A program made the translations under genes and the position numbers. A model generated the notes under the pieces. That model made no database searches. It was not told where the DNA came from and worked only from the letters and a program-made list of their open reading frames with translations. Shown in pieces: positions 56,013 through 63,193 of a stretch of DNA of 64,000 nt. The stretch covers positions 62,001 to 126,000 of the forward strand of contig PKFB01000022.1 of assembly GCA_002919305.1 (NCBI GenBank), written 5' to 3'. The stretch comes from Actinomycetales bacterium (GTDB lineage: Bacteria; Actinomycetota; Actinomycetes; Mycobacteriales; Micromonosporaceae). Within the stretch, counting starts at the first letter, position 1. Each line of letters opens with the position of its first letter.

Positions 56013-56332
56013 GCACTGAGGATCTCGAAAAGTACGAGACCGAGATGGAGCTGCAGCTCTATCGGGAGTACCGCGACATCGTCCGCCAGTTCTCGTACGT
56101 GGTGGAGACCGAGCGGCGCTTTTACCTGGCCAACTCGGTGGACCTGCACGTTCGGAACACGGATGGCGAGGTCTACTTCGAGGTCGAGATGCGGGACGCC
56201 TGGGTTTGGGATATGTACCGCCCCGCGCGTTTCGTGAAGAGCGTTCGTGTTATTACGTTCAAGGACGTCAACGTCGAGGAATTGGAGAAACCTGACATCG
56301 CGCTCCCTAGTGACGCTGCGTTCGGAAGCTGA
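56009..56332 (+). CDS. DUF2469 protein
   Basis: 107-residue acidic protein: MSTEDLEKYETEMELQLYRE, YVVETERRFYLANSVDLHVR, YFEVEMRDAWVWDMYRPARF. It matches the actinobacterial DUF2469 family (Rv2901c) that always follows rnhB and has no established function. ATGA overlap with rnhB. Last gene of the lepB-Nudix-rnhB run. Confidence 0.92.
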   Translation: MSTEDLEKYETEMELQLYREYRDIVRQFSYVVETERRFYLANSVDLHVRNTDGEVYFEVEMRDAWVWDMYRPARFVKSVRVITFKDVNVEELEKPDIALPSDAAFGS

Positions 56333-56353
56333 CCTTTAAACAAAGGTTCCTGG

Positions 56354-56390
56354 ACGGATAGTTGGGTTCAAATTCGCCCGACACATCCGT
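56354..56390 (+). terminator. Hairpin after DUF2469 gene
   Basis: ACGGAT (56354-56359) pairs with ATCCGT (56385-56390) and GTTGGG (56361-56366) with CCCGAC (56377-56382, one G-U), giving a two-part stem 21 bases after the stop. A short ACCTTT/AAAGGT hairpin just precedes it. Confidence 0.6.
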
Positions 56391-56466
56391 ATCAGCGGCG
56401 AGGGGATGTAATTAGATACAAGGGTACGCAGGTTAAAAGAATCTCATATTCGCCGGATTAGGGTTA

Positions 56467-56498
56467 CGTGGTCGTCCTCTGGGTATTGGACGACCATG
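56467..56498 (+). promoter_or_regulatory. Inverted repeat covering the start codon of the orphan gene
   Basis: TGGTCGTCC (56469-56477) and GGACGACCA (56488-56496) are perfect arms around a 10-base centre; with a G-U pair the stem reaches 56467-56498 and includes the ATG. A TAGGGT box at 56459-56464 directly precedes it. It may be an operator at the transcription start or an RNA hairpin hiding the start codon. Confidence 0.55.
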
Positions 56499-56720
56499 AG
56501 AACCAAATCACGCCATCGCGATTCACAAGAGATCGAGTACGTCGATGCGGGAGGAGCGCGGCTACCTGAGGGGACCGCGCCGGACGTACCGCCCGCGCCG
56601 GGTACCTCCGCCGGGGCTCCCAAAGTCGAGGGGATCTACCGTCCGGATGTCGGGCCAGGGGGCAAAGACATCGACGAGGGAGATCGTCCGCTCCCGAACC
56701 GGTACCGAGCTGATCGTTAA
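56496..56720 (+). CDS. Orphan small protein, Pro/Gly-rich and disordered
   Basis: 74 residues, MRTKSRHRDSQEIEYVDAGG onward, ending DRPLPNRYRADR. No cysteine, no hydrophobic segment, many Pro, Gly, Asp and Arg; I do not recognise a family. Evidence that it is a real gene is structural: a candidate -10 box (TAGGGT 56459-56464) and dyad in front, and a perfect 13-base-pair hairpin starting 3 bases after its TAA. No ribosome site is visible before the ATG. It lies alone between DUF2469 and yraN. Confidence 0.6.
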   Translation: MRTKSRHRDSQEIEYVDAGGARLPEGTAPDVPPAPGTSAGAPKVEGIYRPDVGPGGKDIDEGDRPLPNRYRADR

Positions 56721-56723
56721 CCA

Positions 56724-56757
56724 CCGCCTCCGGTGAGAGTGGAGTCACCGGAGGCGG
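56724..56757 (+). terminator. Hairpin directly after the orphan gene
   Basis: Perfect 13-base-pair stem CCGCCTCCGGTGA/TCACCGGAGGCGG with an 8-base loop, starting 3 bases past the stop codon. The gap to yraN (56758-57040) then holds only the DnaA-box pair described separately. Confidence 0.8.
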
Positions 56758-56933
56758 GGCCCGGGGATCGGAGAACGCCGCACGAGCCCTGATCGAGCGC
56801 CGGCGCAGAATCCTGACTGAGCCAGAGAACAGACCCTGAAAAGGCGCCGTCGGGCCTCCAACGTCGGCGACAGGGCTGTGTGATGCTTCCGCGCTCCTGC
56901 TAGGTGATACCCGTGTAAAGCGCGCGGTGCGCT

Positions 56934-56961
56934 TTATCCACAGGGTAATGGTTTATCCACA
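56934..56961 (+). promoter_or_regulatory. Two perfect DnaA boxes upstream of yraN-comM-dprA
   Basis: TTATCCACA occurs at 56934-56942 and again at 56953-56961, same orientation, 19 bases start to start. Both match the bacterial DnaA-box consensus exactly. The pair lies 80-107 bases before the yraN start in an A/T-richer patch. Confidence 0.7.
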
Positions 56962-57040
56962 ATTTCCTCTTAGCTGCCTTCTGTGAGGCGATCCGGCGGG
57001 CAGCGTGAACCACCTGACGCGACATGACGCGGAGGTGGTC

Positions 57041-57403
57041 ATGGCTAACCGTGCCGGAGAGAGCGTGGGGGCGTACGGGGAGAGGGTGGCGGTCCGGTAT
57101 CTGCTGGACCAGGGCATGCAGATCCTGGACCGGAACTGGCGGTGCCGCCATGGAGAGATCGACGTGGTGGCACGCGACGGCGAGACCTTGGTGTTCTGTG
57201 AGGTTAAGACCCGGCGTACCCCTCGTTGTGGGACACCGCTGGAGTCCGTGGTGCGGGCCAAGGTCCGACGGTTGCGGAGGCTGGCAGCCCAGTGGATGGT
57301 GACCACCGGCCAGCACGCGGAGAAGGTGCGTTTCGACGTCATCGGGGTCTTCCCCCAGAAGGTCGGTCCGGCTCGCCTCCAGCATGTGCGGGAGGCGTTC
57401 TGA
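57041..57403 (+). CDS. yraN: UPF0102 nuclease-fold protein YraN
   Basis: 120 residues with the restriction-endonuclease-like core: GAYGERVAVRYLLDQGMQIL, then HGEIDVVARDGETLVFCEVK with the D-x(n)-E-V-K catalytic triad, and TRR. The family is often linked to comM and dprA; its role in DNA processing is presumed. ATG 57041 has GGAGG five bases upstream; GTG 57005 would add 12 residues. It shares one base with comM (TGATG). Confidence 0.93.
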   Translation: MANRAGESVGAYGERVAVRYLLDQGMQILDRNWRCRHGEIDVVARDGETLVFCEVKTRRTPRCGTPLESVVRAKVRRLRRLAAQWMVTTGQHAEKVRFDVIGVFPQKVGPARLQHVREAF

Positions 57404-58929
57404 TGGGGTACGCGCGAGTCCTGTCGGTCGGGCTCGTCGGCGTTGAGGGGCATGTGGTCGAGGTGGAGGCCGACCTGGCGGGTGGGCTTCCCGGCCTGAC
57501 CGTCTCAGGGCTTCCCGACGCCGCCTTGTGGCAAGGGCGTGACCGAGTACGGTCGGCGATCCTCAACAGCGGCGAATCCTGGCCCATGCGCCGAATCACG
57601 ATCAATCTCCTGCCCGCCTCGCTTCCCAAACGCGGGTCCAGCTTTGACCTCAGCGTCGCGGCCGCTGTCCTGTGCGCCGACGGGGCGGTGCCGGCCGACG
57701 GGTTGGAGGGCGTCGTTCTTATCGGTGAGCTGGGCCTGGACGGCATGGTGAGAGCGGTCCGAGGGGTGCTCCCGGCGGCCCTCGCAGCGGCTCGGCATGG
57801 CATCCGCAAGCTGATCGTCCCGTTGGCCAACGCCCATGAGGCGACGCTAGTGCCTGAGGTGCGGGTCGCCGCGGTGGACACCCTCAAACGGTTGGTGCAG
57901 TTCCTCCGCGGCGAAGGGACACTGCTTGAGCCACCTGCCAGCACCCCTGAACCTGTCGAGGAAGACGGACCGGATCTGGCCGATGTCGCCGGACAGGAGC
58001 TGGGACGACGGGCCTTAGAGGTAGCGGCGGCGGGTGGACATCATCTGGCCCTGTTCGGGCCGCCGGGGGCGGGGAAAACAATGCTGGCCGAACGCCTGCC
58101 GTCGATCCTGCCGCGATTGGATGACGAGGCCGCCTTGGAGGTCACCGCCATCCATTCGGTGGCCGGGACGCTGCCGAATAACGCGTCCCTGATCCGGCGG
58201 CCGCCGTACCAGGCGCCCCACCACACCTCCACGGTCGCGGCGCTCATCGGTGGCGGCAGCACGGTGATCCGCCCCGGAGCGGTCTCGCTGGCCCACCACG
58301 GGGTGCTCTTCTTGGACGAGGCGCCCGAGTTCTCGCCATCGGTGCTGGACGCTTTGCGTGAACCGTTGGAGAACGGGGAAGTGTGGATCTGCCGCTCGGC
58401 TGGCACCGTGAGATACCCGGCTCGTGTACAGATGGTGATGGCCGCCAACCCGTGTCCATGCGCCAGTCCAGCCGGGGACCAGGACTGCGCCTGCAGTCCG
58501 CTGACCCGACGGCGCTATCTGGGTCGAATATCTGGACCGCTGATGGACCGTATCGACCTTCAGGTGGAGCTGCTTCCAGTGACGGCGGCTCAGCTGATGG
58601 CTACCTCGGGACAGCCGGAGTCGTCGGCCGTGGTGGCGGAGCGGGTACGTCAGGCCCGGGCAGCGGCGGTGTCCCGATGGAGCCGTGCCGGTGGCTGGCG
58701 GACCAACGCCGATGTCCCCGGCGCGGTCCTGCGGAGTCGGCCATGGCGACTGCCGCGTGCGGTGACCGCCAGCGCCGACCGCGGCTTGGAGACCGGTGTG
58801 TTGTCCGCGCGTGGCTATGACCGCGTCATTCGACTGGCCTGGTCCATCGCGGATTTGGGCGGGCGGGACAGCCCAGACCCGGGGGACGTCAACGAGGCGA
58901 TCTTTCTGCGGACCCGGAGGCCCGCGTGA
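57403..58929 (+). CDS. comM: YifB/ComM family Mg-chelatase-like AAA+ ATPase
   Basis: 508 residues. The N-terminal domain starts YARVLSVGLVGVEGHVVEVE with GLPGLTVSGLPDAALWQGRD, then Walker A FGPPGAGKTMLAERLPSILP near 221 and Walker B GVLFLDEAPEFSP near 302, and a C-terminal lid with ARVQMVMAANPCPCASPAGD. ComM is a branch-migration helicase acting in natural transformation in Gram-negative species; the role in actinobacteria is untested as far as I know. It overlaps both neighbours. Confidence 0.95.
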   Translation: MGYARVLSVGLVGVEGHVVEVEADLAGGLPGLTVSGLPDAALWQGRDRVRSAILNSGESWPMRRITINLLPASLPKRGSSFDLSVAAAVLCADGAVPADGLEGVVLIGELGLDGMVRAVRGVLPAALAAARHGIRKLIVPLANAHEATLVPEVRVAAVDTLKRLVQFLRGEGTLLEPPASTPEPVEEDGPDLADVAGQELGRRALEVAAAGGHHLALFGPPGAGKTMLAERLPSILPRLDDEAALEVTAIHSVAGTLPNNASLIRRPPYQAPHHTSTVAALIGGGSTVIRPGAVSLAHHGVLFLDEAPEFSPSVLDALREPLENGEVWICRSAGTVRYPARVQMVMAANPCPCASPAGDQDCACSPLTRRRYLGRISGPLMDRIDLQVELLPVTAAQLMATSGQPESSAVVAERVRQARAAAVSRWSRAGGWRTNADVPGAVLRSRPWRLPRAVTASADRGLETGVLSARGYDRVIRLAWSIADLGGRDSPDPGDVNEAIFLRTRRPA

Positions 58930-60122
58930 CCACCATCGACCTTGACGAATTCGCTGAGCCGCGACGGGCCCGGATAGCGCTGGCCCATTTGTGTGAGCCG
59001 GGTCGGCCTGACGTCGACGCGTTGCTTCAGGACTGTGGGCCCGTTGAGGCGCTGCGGCGAATATGCCAAGGCGCGGTACCCGATTCTCTGCGCCGAGCCG
59101 TCAGTGCCCGACTCGGGCAGGATCTCGTCGACCGGGTTAGTGGATCCCTGGAGGTGGCCACACGGCTTGGGGCGCGTGTCGTGATCCCGGAGGACGCCGA
59201 ATGGCCACCGCAGCTGGAGGACCTTCGTCGAGTCACCGAGGAGGCCACGGCCGCCCCCTTGTGTCTGTGGGTGCGTGGAACCGGAAACCTGGCGGACATC
59301 CTGGAGCGTTCCGTGGCGGTGATCGGGGCCCGAGCCTCCACCAACTATGGCGACCATGTCGCCACCGAGTTGGGATTCGGATTGGCCGAACGAGGCTGGA
59401 GCGTCGTATCAGGAGGCGCCTACGGCATCGACGCCGCCGCTCATCGGGGCGCGTTGGCGGCAGGCGGGCCCACGGTGGCGGTCCTGGCCTGCGGTATCGA
59501 TCATCTGTACCCGGTTGGGCATGTGAGCCTGTTTGAGCGCATCGTGCACAACGGGCTGTTGGTGAGTGAATGGCCACCGGGAACCACACCGGCACGACTG
59601 CGATTTCTCATCCGTAACCGAGTGATCGCGGCCATGACCCGCGGCACGCTCATGGTCGAGGCCGCGGCTAGAAGCGGTAGCCGGGCCACGATCCGGTGGG
59701 CGCGTCTCCTAGGCCGAGTGGTCATGGCGGTGCCCGGCCCGGTCACCTCCGCGCTGAGTGTGGGGACGCACCTGGAACTGCGTTCTCCCGCCACCCGCCT
59801 GGTCACCAATACCGCTGAGGTTCTGGAGGAAGTGGGGCGGATCGGTGACGATCTGGCTCCAATCCCGCGTGGGACACCGACCGCCAGAGACCAGCTCGAC
59901 GATCTGTCCGCCCGCATCCTAGACGCGCTTCCCAGCAGGCGGGGAGCTGACGTAGTGAGCATTGCGGCATCTGCTGGTGTCGCCCCAAGCGAGGTGCGAC
60001 GCGTTCTACCGACCCTCGTGCTGGGCGGCCTAGCGGAGGAGACCACCGGAGGGTATCGGGCTACGCCGCACGCCAGGGAAACCAGTGGGCGGGGGAAAGC
60101 ACCGGCGCCACGTCTGCGCTGA
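58926..60122 (+). CDS. dprA: DNA-processing protein DprA
   Basis: 398 residues. The Rossmann-like core has VAVIGARASTNYGDHVA, VVSGGAYGIDAAAHRGALAA, GIDHLYPVGHVSLFERI and RFLIRNRVIAAMTRGTLMVE (variant of RFPxRNRIIAGLS), with a C-terminal winged helix (ILDALPSRRGADVVSIAASA). DprA loads RecA on incoming single-stranded DNA. GTG 58926 overlaps the comM stop (GTGA), so yraN-comM-dprA form a tightly coupled operon. Confidence 0.95.
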   Translation: MTTIDLDEFAEPRRARIALAHLCEPGRPDVDALLQDCGPVEALRRICQGAVPDSLRRAVSARLGQDLVDRVSGSLEVATRLGARVVIPEDAEWPPQLEDLRRVTEEATAAPLCLWVRGTGNLADILERSVAVIGARASTNYGDHVATELGFGLAERGWSVVSGGAYGIDAAAHRGALAAGGPTVAVLACGIDHLYPVGHVSLFERIVHNGLLVSEWPPGTTPARLRFLIRNRVIAAMTRGTLMVEAAARSGSRATIRWARLLGRVVMAVPGPVTSALSVGTHLELRSPATRLVTNTAEVLEEVGRIGDDLAPIPRGTPTARDQLDDLSARILDALPSRRGADVVSIAASAGVAPSEVRRVLPTLVLGGLAEETTGGYRATPHARETSGRGKAPAPRLR

Positions 60123-60130
60123 CGGGCGAC

Positions 60131-60164
60131 TTGATCAGTGGCATCGGTTGATCAGTGCCATCGG
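60131..60164. repeat. 17-base tandem direct repeat after dprA
   Basis: TTGATCAGTGGCATCGG (60131-60147) is followed at once by TTGATCAGTGCCATCGG (60148-60164), one mismatch. Each unit contains the palindrome TGATCA. The surrounding gap 60123-60526 holds no gene. Confidence 0.75.
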
Positions 60165-60198
60165 TACGACACCTGCAGCACCGGCCCAAGACGATGAC

Positions 60199-60248
60199 GC
60201 ACATGACGGGATTGGGACAGGTAGACATGCCCTGATCCCGTCATGCGC
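60199..60248 (+). terminator. Long hairpin after dprA operon
   Basis: Arms 60199-60212 and 60235-60248 pair over 14 positions with one mismatch (core CATGACGGGAT/ATCCCGTCATG) around a 22-base loop. Probable end of the yraN-comM-dprA message. Confidence 0.6.
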
Positions 60249-60490
60249 TACCCGGGGCCGATGTGGCTGGGACTCCCCGAGGACAACGCGCCGGACTACC
60301 CGAGGGGTCAATGCGCGTTCGGGAAACGATCAAGCCTTCGACGGAATCCGGCTCACCGGTAATCCAATTCACCAGCACGCGCGGGTATGTCCCACGCCGA
60401 GACACGATCGCCCTCGGCCCTATGTACCTCACCGGTACGCGCAGACTGCCGTGTACAGCGCGCTCGGTCTGGGTATCTCGGCGTGCCCGC

Positions 60491-60520
60491 TTGACCCATC
60501 AAACCCCAGGGAACAACCGT
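60491..60520 (+). promoter_or_regulatory. Possible promoter of xerC
   Basis: TTGACC (60491-60496), an 18-base spacer and a weak AACCGT (60515-60520) end 6 bases before ATG 60527. Good -35, poor -10; again a leaderless arrangement. Confidence 0.35.
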
Positions 60521-60526
60521 CGGGGT

Positions 60527-61465
60527 ATGGCAGCCAGCCCGTCCACCGAGGCCATGCGCGAAGCCCTTCCCGCCCAGCTCCAGGAGGCGGTCGGTGAATT
60601 CGCACGATACCTGTCCAGTGAACGGTACCGGTCACCTCACACCGTGAGGGCCTATCTGACCGACGTGGTGTTGCTGCTTGACCATGCGGCCCGCCGAGGT
60701 CACACAAGGGTTGCTGAGTTGGACATCGAGACGTTACGGAGCTGGCTGGCCCGATTGCGCAGCGGCGGAGCGGCCCGCAGCACCTTGGCTAGGCGGGCGG
60801 CGGGGGCACGGGTGTTTTGCGCCTGGGCGCATCAGCGGGGGTACCTCCCCACCGATCCTGGACAACTCCTGGTCAGCCCTAAAACCACGCGGGCACTGCC
60901 GACCGTGTTGCGCTCCGAGCAGGCCGCGGCCCTCCTGACCGTCCCCGAGCCGGACCCAGATCCGGTGGCCGTGCGGGATCAGGCGGTATTGGAGTTGCTG
61001 TACGCCACCGCGGTGCGGGTCAGCGAGCTGTGTGGCCTTGATATCGACGATGTTGACCGCGAACGCCGCGTGGTGCGGGTCCGAGGAAAGGGCGGGCGGG
61101 AACGGGTCGTGCCGTACGGTGTCCCCGCTGAGCAGGCGTTGGAGGCATATCTCAGCCTGGGCAGGCCGGCTTTGGTGAAGGAACACAGCGGGGCGGCGCT
61201 TTTGTTGGGACGGCGCGGTGGGCGGCTGGACCCCCGCACGGTGCGACGCATTCTTGTCGTACGGGCGCGGGCAGGGCAGGTGCCGGCGGTGTCACCGCAC
61301 GCTCTACGCCATTCGGCGGCCACGCACCTGTTGGAGGGCGGCGCTGACCTGCGGACAGTCCAGGAATTTCTAGGGCATGCCAGCCTCGCCAGTACGCAGA
61401 TTTATACGCACGTTTCCATGGACCGACTACGCCGTGCTTTCCGGCAGGCTCATCCTCGCGCCTGA
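60527..61465 (+). CDS. xerC: Tyrosine recombinase XerC
   Basis: 312 residues. An N-terminal SAM-like domain (FARYLSSERYRSPHTVRAYL) is followed by the catalytic domain with Arg in YATAVRVSELCGLDIDDV, Lys in RGKGGRERVVPYG, HxxR in SPHALRHSAATHLLEGGAD, His in FLGHASLASTQIYTHV and the nucleophilic Tyr in that motif. It resolves chromosome dimers with XerD. ATG 60527 fits XerC length; the open frame extends to 60263 without similarity. Confidence 0.95.
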   Translation: MAASPSTEAMREALPAQLQEAVGEFARYLSSERYRSPHTVRAYLTDVVLLLDHAARRGHTRVAELDIETLRSWLARLRSGGAARSTLARRAAGARVFCAWAHQRGYLPTDPGQLLVSPKTTRALPTVLRSEQAAALLTVPEPDPDPVAVRDQAVLELLYATAVRVSELCGLDIDDVDRERRVVRVRGKGGRERVVPYGVPAEQALEAYLSLGRPALVKEHSGAALLLGRRGGRLDPRTVRRILVVRARAGQVPAVSPHALRHSAATHLLEGGADLRTVQEFLGHASLASTQIYTHVSMDRLRRAFRQAHPRA

Positions 61466-61561
61466 GCGGGAAACCTTTCTGTGTATATTCAGATCTGTCC
61501 ATCGCGCCAATATGCGGGTCAGTAAGGGGAGCGCCACAATGGGTCCTGACTTTTGGAAACG

Positions 61562-62806
61562 TTATCTCCGCTTCTTAGAGCCCGCCTGATTAGGAAACAG
61601 GCACCCTTTCTGCAACGTGACAGTGCGGGAACGCAAGTCAAATCTTGACGTTTCCGTGGATGTTCTACGGCGTTGATCCGGAGTCGTCGTCTCAGGGTGT
61701 GGAGCGCCCAGTGATCGCACGGCGTGGACTCGGCGCCCCGTAGGGCCACTAAGCGCCCTCGAAAACATGGGCTGTCCGTTCCCTGACGCCGGCAGAGGAG
61801 AAAGCCTGGCTCCTGCGAAGCGCCTCGAGAGTGGTCCGCTCCCTGACGTCGGGAGAGGAGGCTGCGGGCGCGTACCACCACCGTCGCGTACCTGAGTGGG
61901 TTCGTCGACGGGGAGCAGTCGGAGCTGTCCGAGGCCTAGCAGAGAGAGGGGGTCCAGGTACTGCCCGTTTTGCCGCAGACCCCAGTGCAGGCACGTTGAT
62001 CCGGCGCAACCTTGGTGATTTCCGGTATAGAGCACTCCGATGGGGTCACCGGCCTGGACGACCTGTCCAGCGCGAACTGAGGGAATAACGGGTTCATAGG
62101 TGGTGCGAAGATCATCCTCGTGATTGATGCTGATCACGAAGCGCCCCGCGACCTGTCCAGCGAAGTGCACGATACCGTCACCGGCGGCGCGTACGACGAG
62201 GCCATCGGTACCCAGTAGATCAACGCCACGATGCCCTGCGGCCCATCGTTGTGGGGGAGGCTGGAACGCGCGAAGGATCCGGGGAACCCCGTCGAGCGGC
62301 CACCGGTACCGGCCGCGAGGAATGTGGGGAATTTGTGGGACGGAGGCGTCAGGAGTCTGGGAGGGAGCAGCTCCGTCCTGAGAAGCCCGGCCCTGATCAG
62401 GGTCCTGTTCATACGGAACAGAGGGGTTGATCGGGGGATCGGGACGAGGAGTCTGAGCCTGCTCGGTGTCGTATTTCGACGCTGGGGTATGGGCCGGATG
62501 GAAAGTCGCCGTCCCGTTTCGCTGGGCTGCGGATGACGCCGCGGCGAGCGCGGCCCCAATCGTGCCGAGGACTAGGCCCGCGGCTAGAGCGCCGCAACTT
62601 GCGAATACCAGCGAGCGACGGCGGGGAGAGAGGACAGCCGCCGGTACGAGTGACGGTATCAATGCCCCACACCGACGCCTGACCCGAGGGGTACGCGAAC
62701 GTGCGCCGAGAAAACGAGGAATGAGCTGAATGGAATGGCCAATGGTGGGACGTGCAGTGCGTTTAAACCACTGGCGGGCTTGTCCGGGAAAACTCGACAT
62801 GCCCAT
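61562..62806 (-). CDS. Exported M23-family metallopeptidase (LytM-like)
   Basis: About 414 residues. After a basic N-terminus a hydrophobic helix (FASCGALAAGLVLGTIGAAL) anchors or exports it; a Pro-rich linker leads to the M23 domain with GHRGVDLLG (HxxxD zinc motif), VHFAGQVAGRFVISINH and STCLHWGLRQNGQYLDPLSL (HxH). The C-terminal 120 residues are low complexity with an imperfect repeat. It probably acts on peptidoglycan or as a factor controlling amidases. The start is uncertain: ATG 62806 and 62800 lack ribosome sites; TTG 62881 would run through the DnaA boxes. In Mycobacterium an M23 protein also sits between xerC and rpsB. Confidence 0.87.
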   Translation of the reverse strand: MGMSSFPGQARQWFKRTARPTIGHSIQLIPRFLGARSRTPRVRRRCGALIPSLVPAAVLSPRRRSLVFASCGALAAGLVLGTIGAALAAASSAAQRNGTATFHPAHTPASKYDTEQAQTPRPDPPINPSVPYEQDPDQGRASQDGAAPSQTPDASVPQIPHIPRGRYRWPLDGVPRILRAFQPPPQRWAAGHRGVDLLGTDGLVVRAAGDGIVHFAGQVAGRFVISINHEDDLRTTYEPVIPSVRAGQVVQAGDPIGVLYTGNHQGCAGSTCLHWGLRQNGQYLDPLSLLGLGQLRLLPVDEPTQVRDGGGTRPQPPLPTSGSGPLSRRFAGARLSPLPASGNGQPMFSRALSGPTGRRVHAVRSLGAPHPETTTPDQRRRTSTETSRFDLRSRTVTLQKGCLFPNQAGSKKRR

Positions 62807-62851
62807 CAGAATGCCGGGCGCAAAGAGGAGTCGCCAGCGATGAGCAAGATC

Positions 62852-62881
62852 TGTGGATAACCATTCCTGGCTTGTGGACAA
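62852..62881 (-). promoter_or_regulatory. Two DnaA boxes upstream of the M23 gene
   Basis: Read on the minus strand, TTATCCACA lies at 62860-62852 and TTGTCCACA at 62881-62873, same orientation, 21 bases apart. The first is the perfect general consensus, the second the form preferred in Streptomyces oriC. Confidence 0.65.
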
Positions 62882-62947
62882 GCTTGCATGACCTGATAAA
62901 TAGTGGTAAAGGCGGCCACTTGAATCGGCTTACTCGCCACGCCCTAG

Positions 62948-62978
62948 TTATGTCATCGACAAGGTGAAGATGACATAA
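62948..62978. promoter_or_regulatory. Perfect inverted repeat TTATGTCATC-N11-GATGACATAA
   Basis: Ten-base perfect arms, 62948-62957 and 62969-62978, centre-to-centre distance 21 bases, in the A/T-rich upstream region of the M23 gene. Looks like a dimeric regulator site; no terminator-like U tract. The rest of the 62807-63193 gap contains a duplicated CTTCAAGGAGGC at 63141 and 63158 but no gene. Confidence 0.5.
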
Positions 62979-63193
62979 TCTCGACTCGAGTTTTCTGATG
63001 GATTTTCAGGTTTCTGCGGCCCGCGGCTCCTCACCCGCCCGGCTGTATACCAAGGCTCCGTTCCCCACGTCGATCCGGCGATACCCCGAAGCGCGCTCTC
63101 AAGCGGAAGCATCACCCACGCCGCGGGCAGTAACCGGAGCCTTCAAGGAGGCTGAGGCTTCAAGGAGGCGGAATGTTAAGGGGCTCGTGACGT

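Noticed and set aside
56361-56382. tRNA T-arm-like GGGTTCAAATTCGCCC
   Set aside because: The base after the seven-base loop is not C, and there is no acceptor, D or anticodon arm; it is the hairpin after DUF2469.
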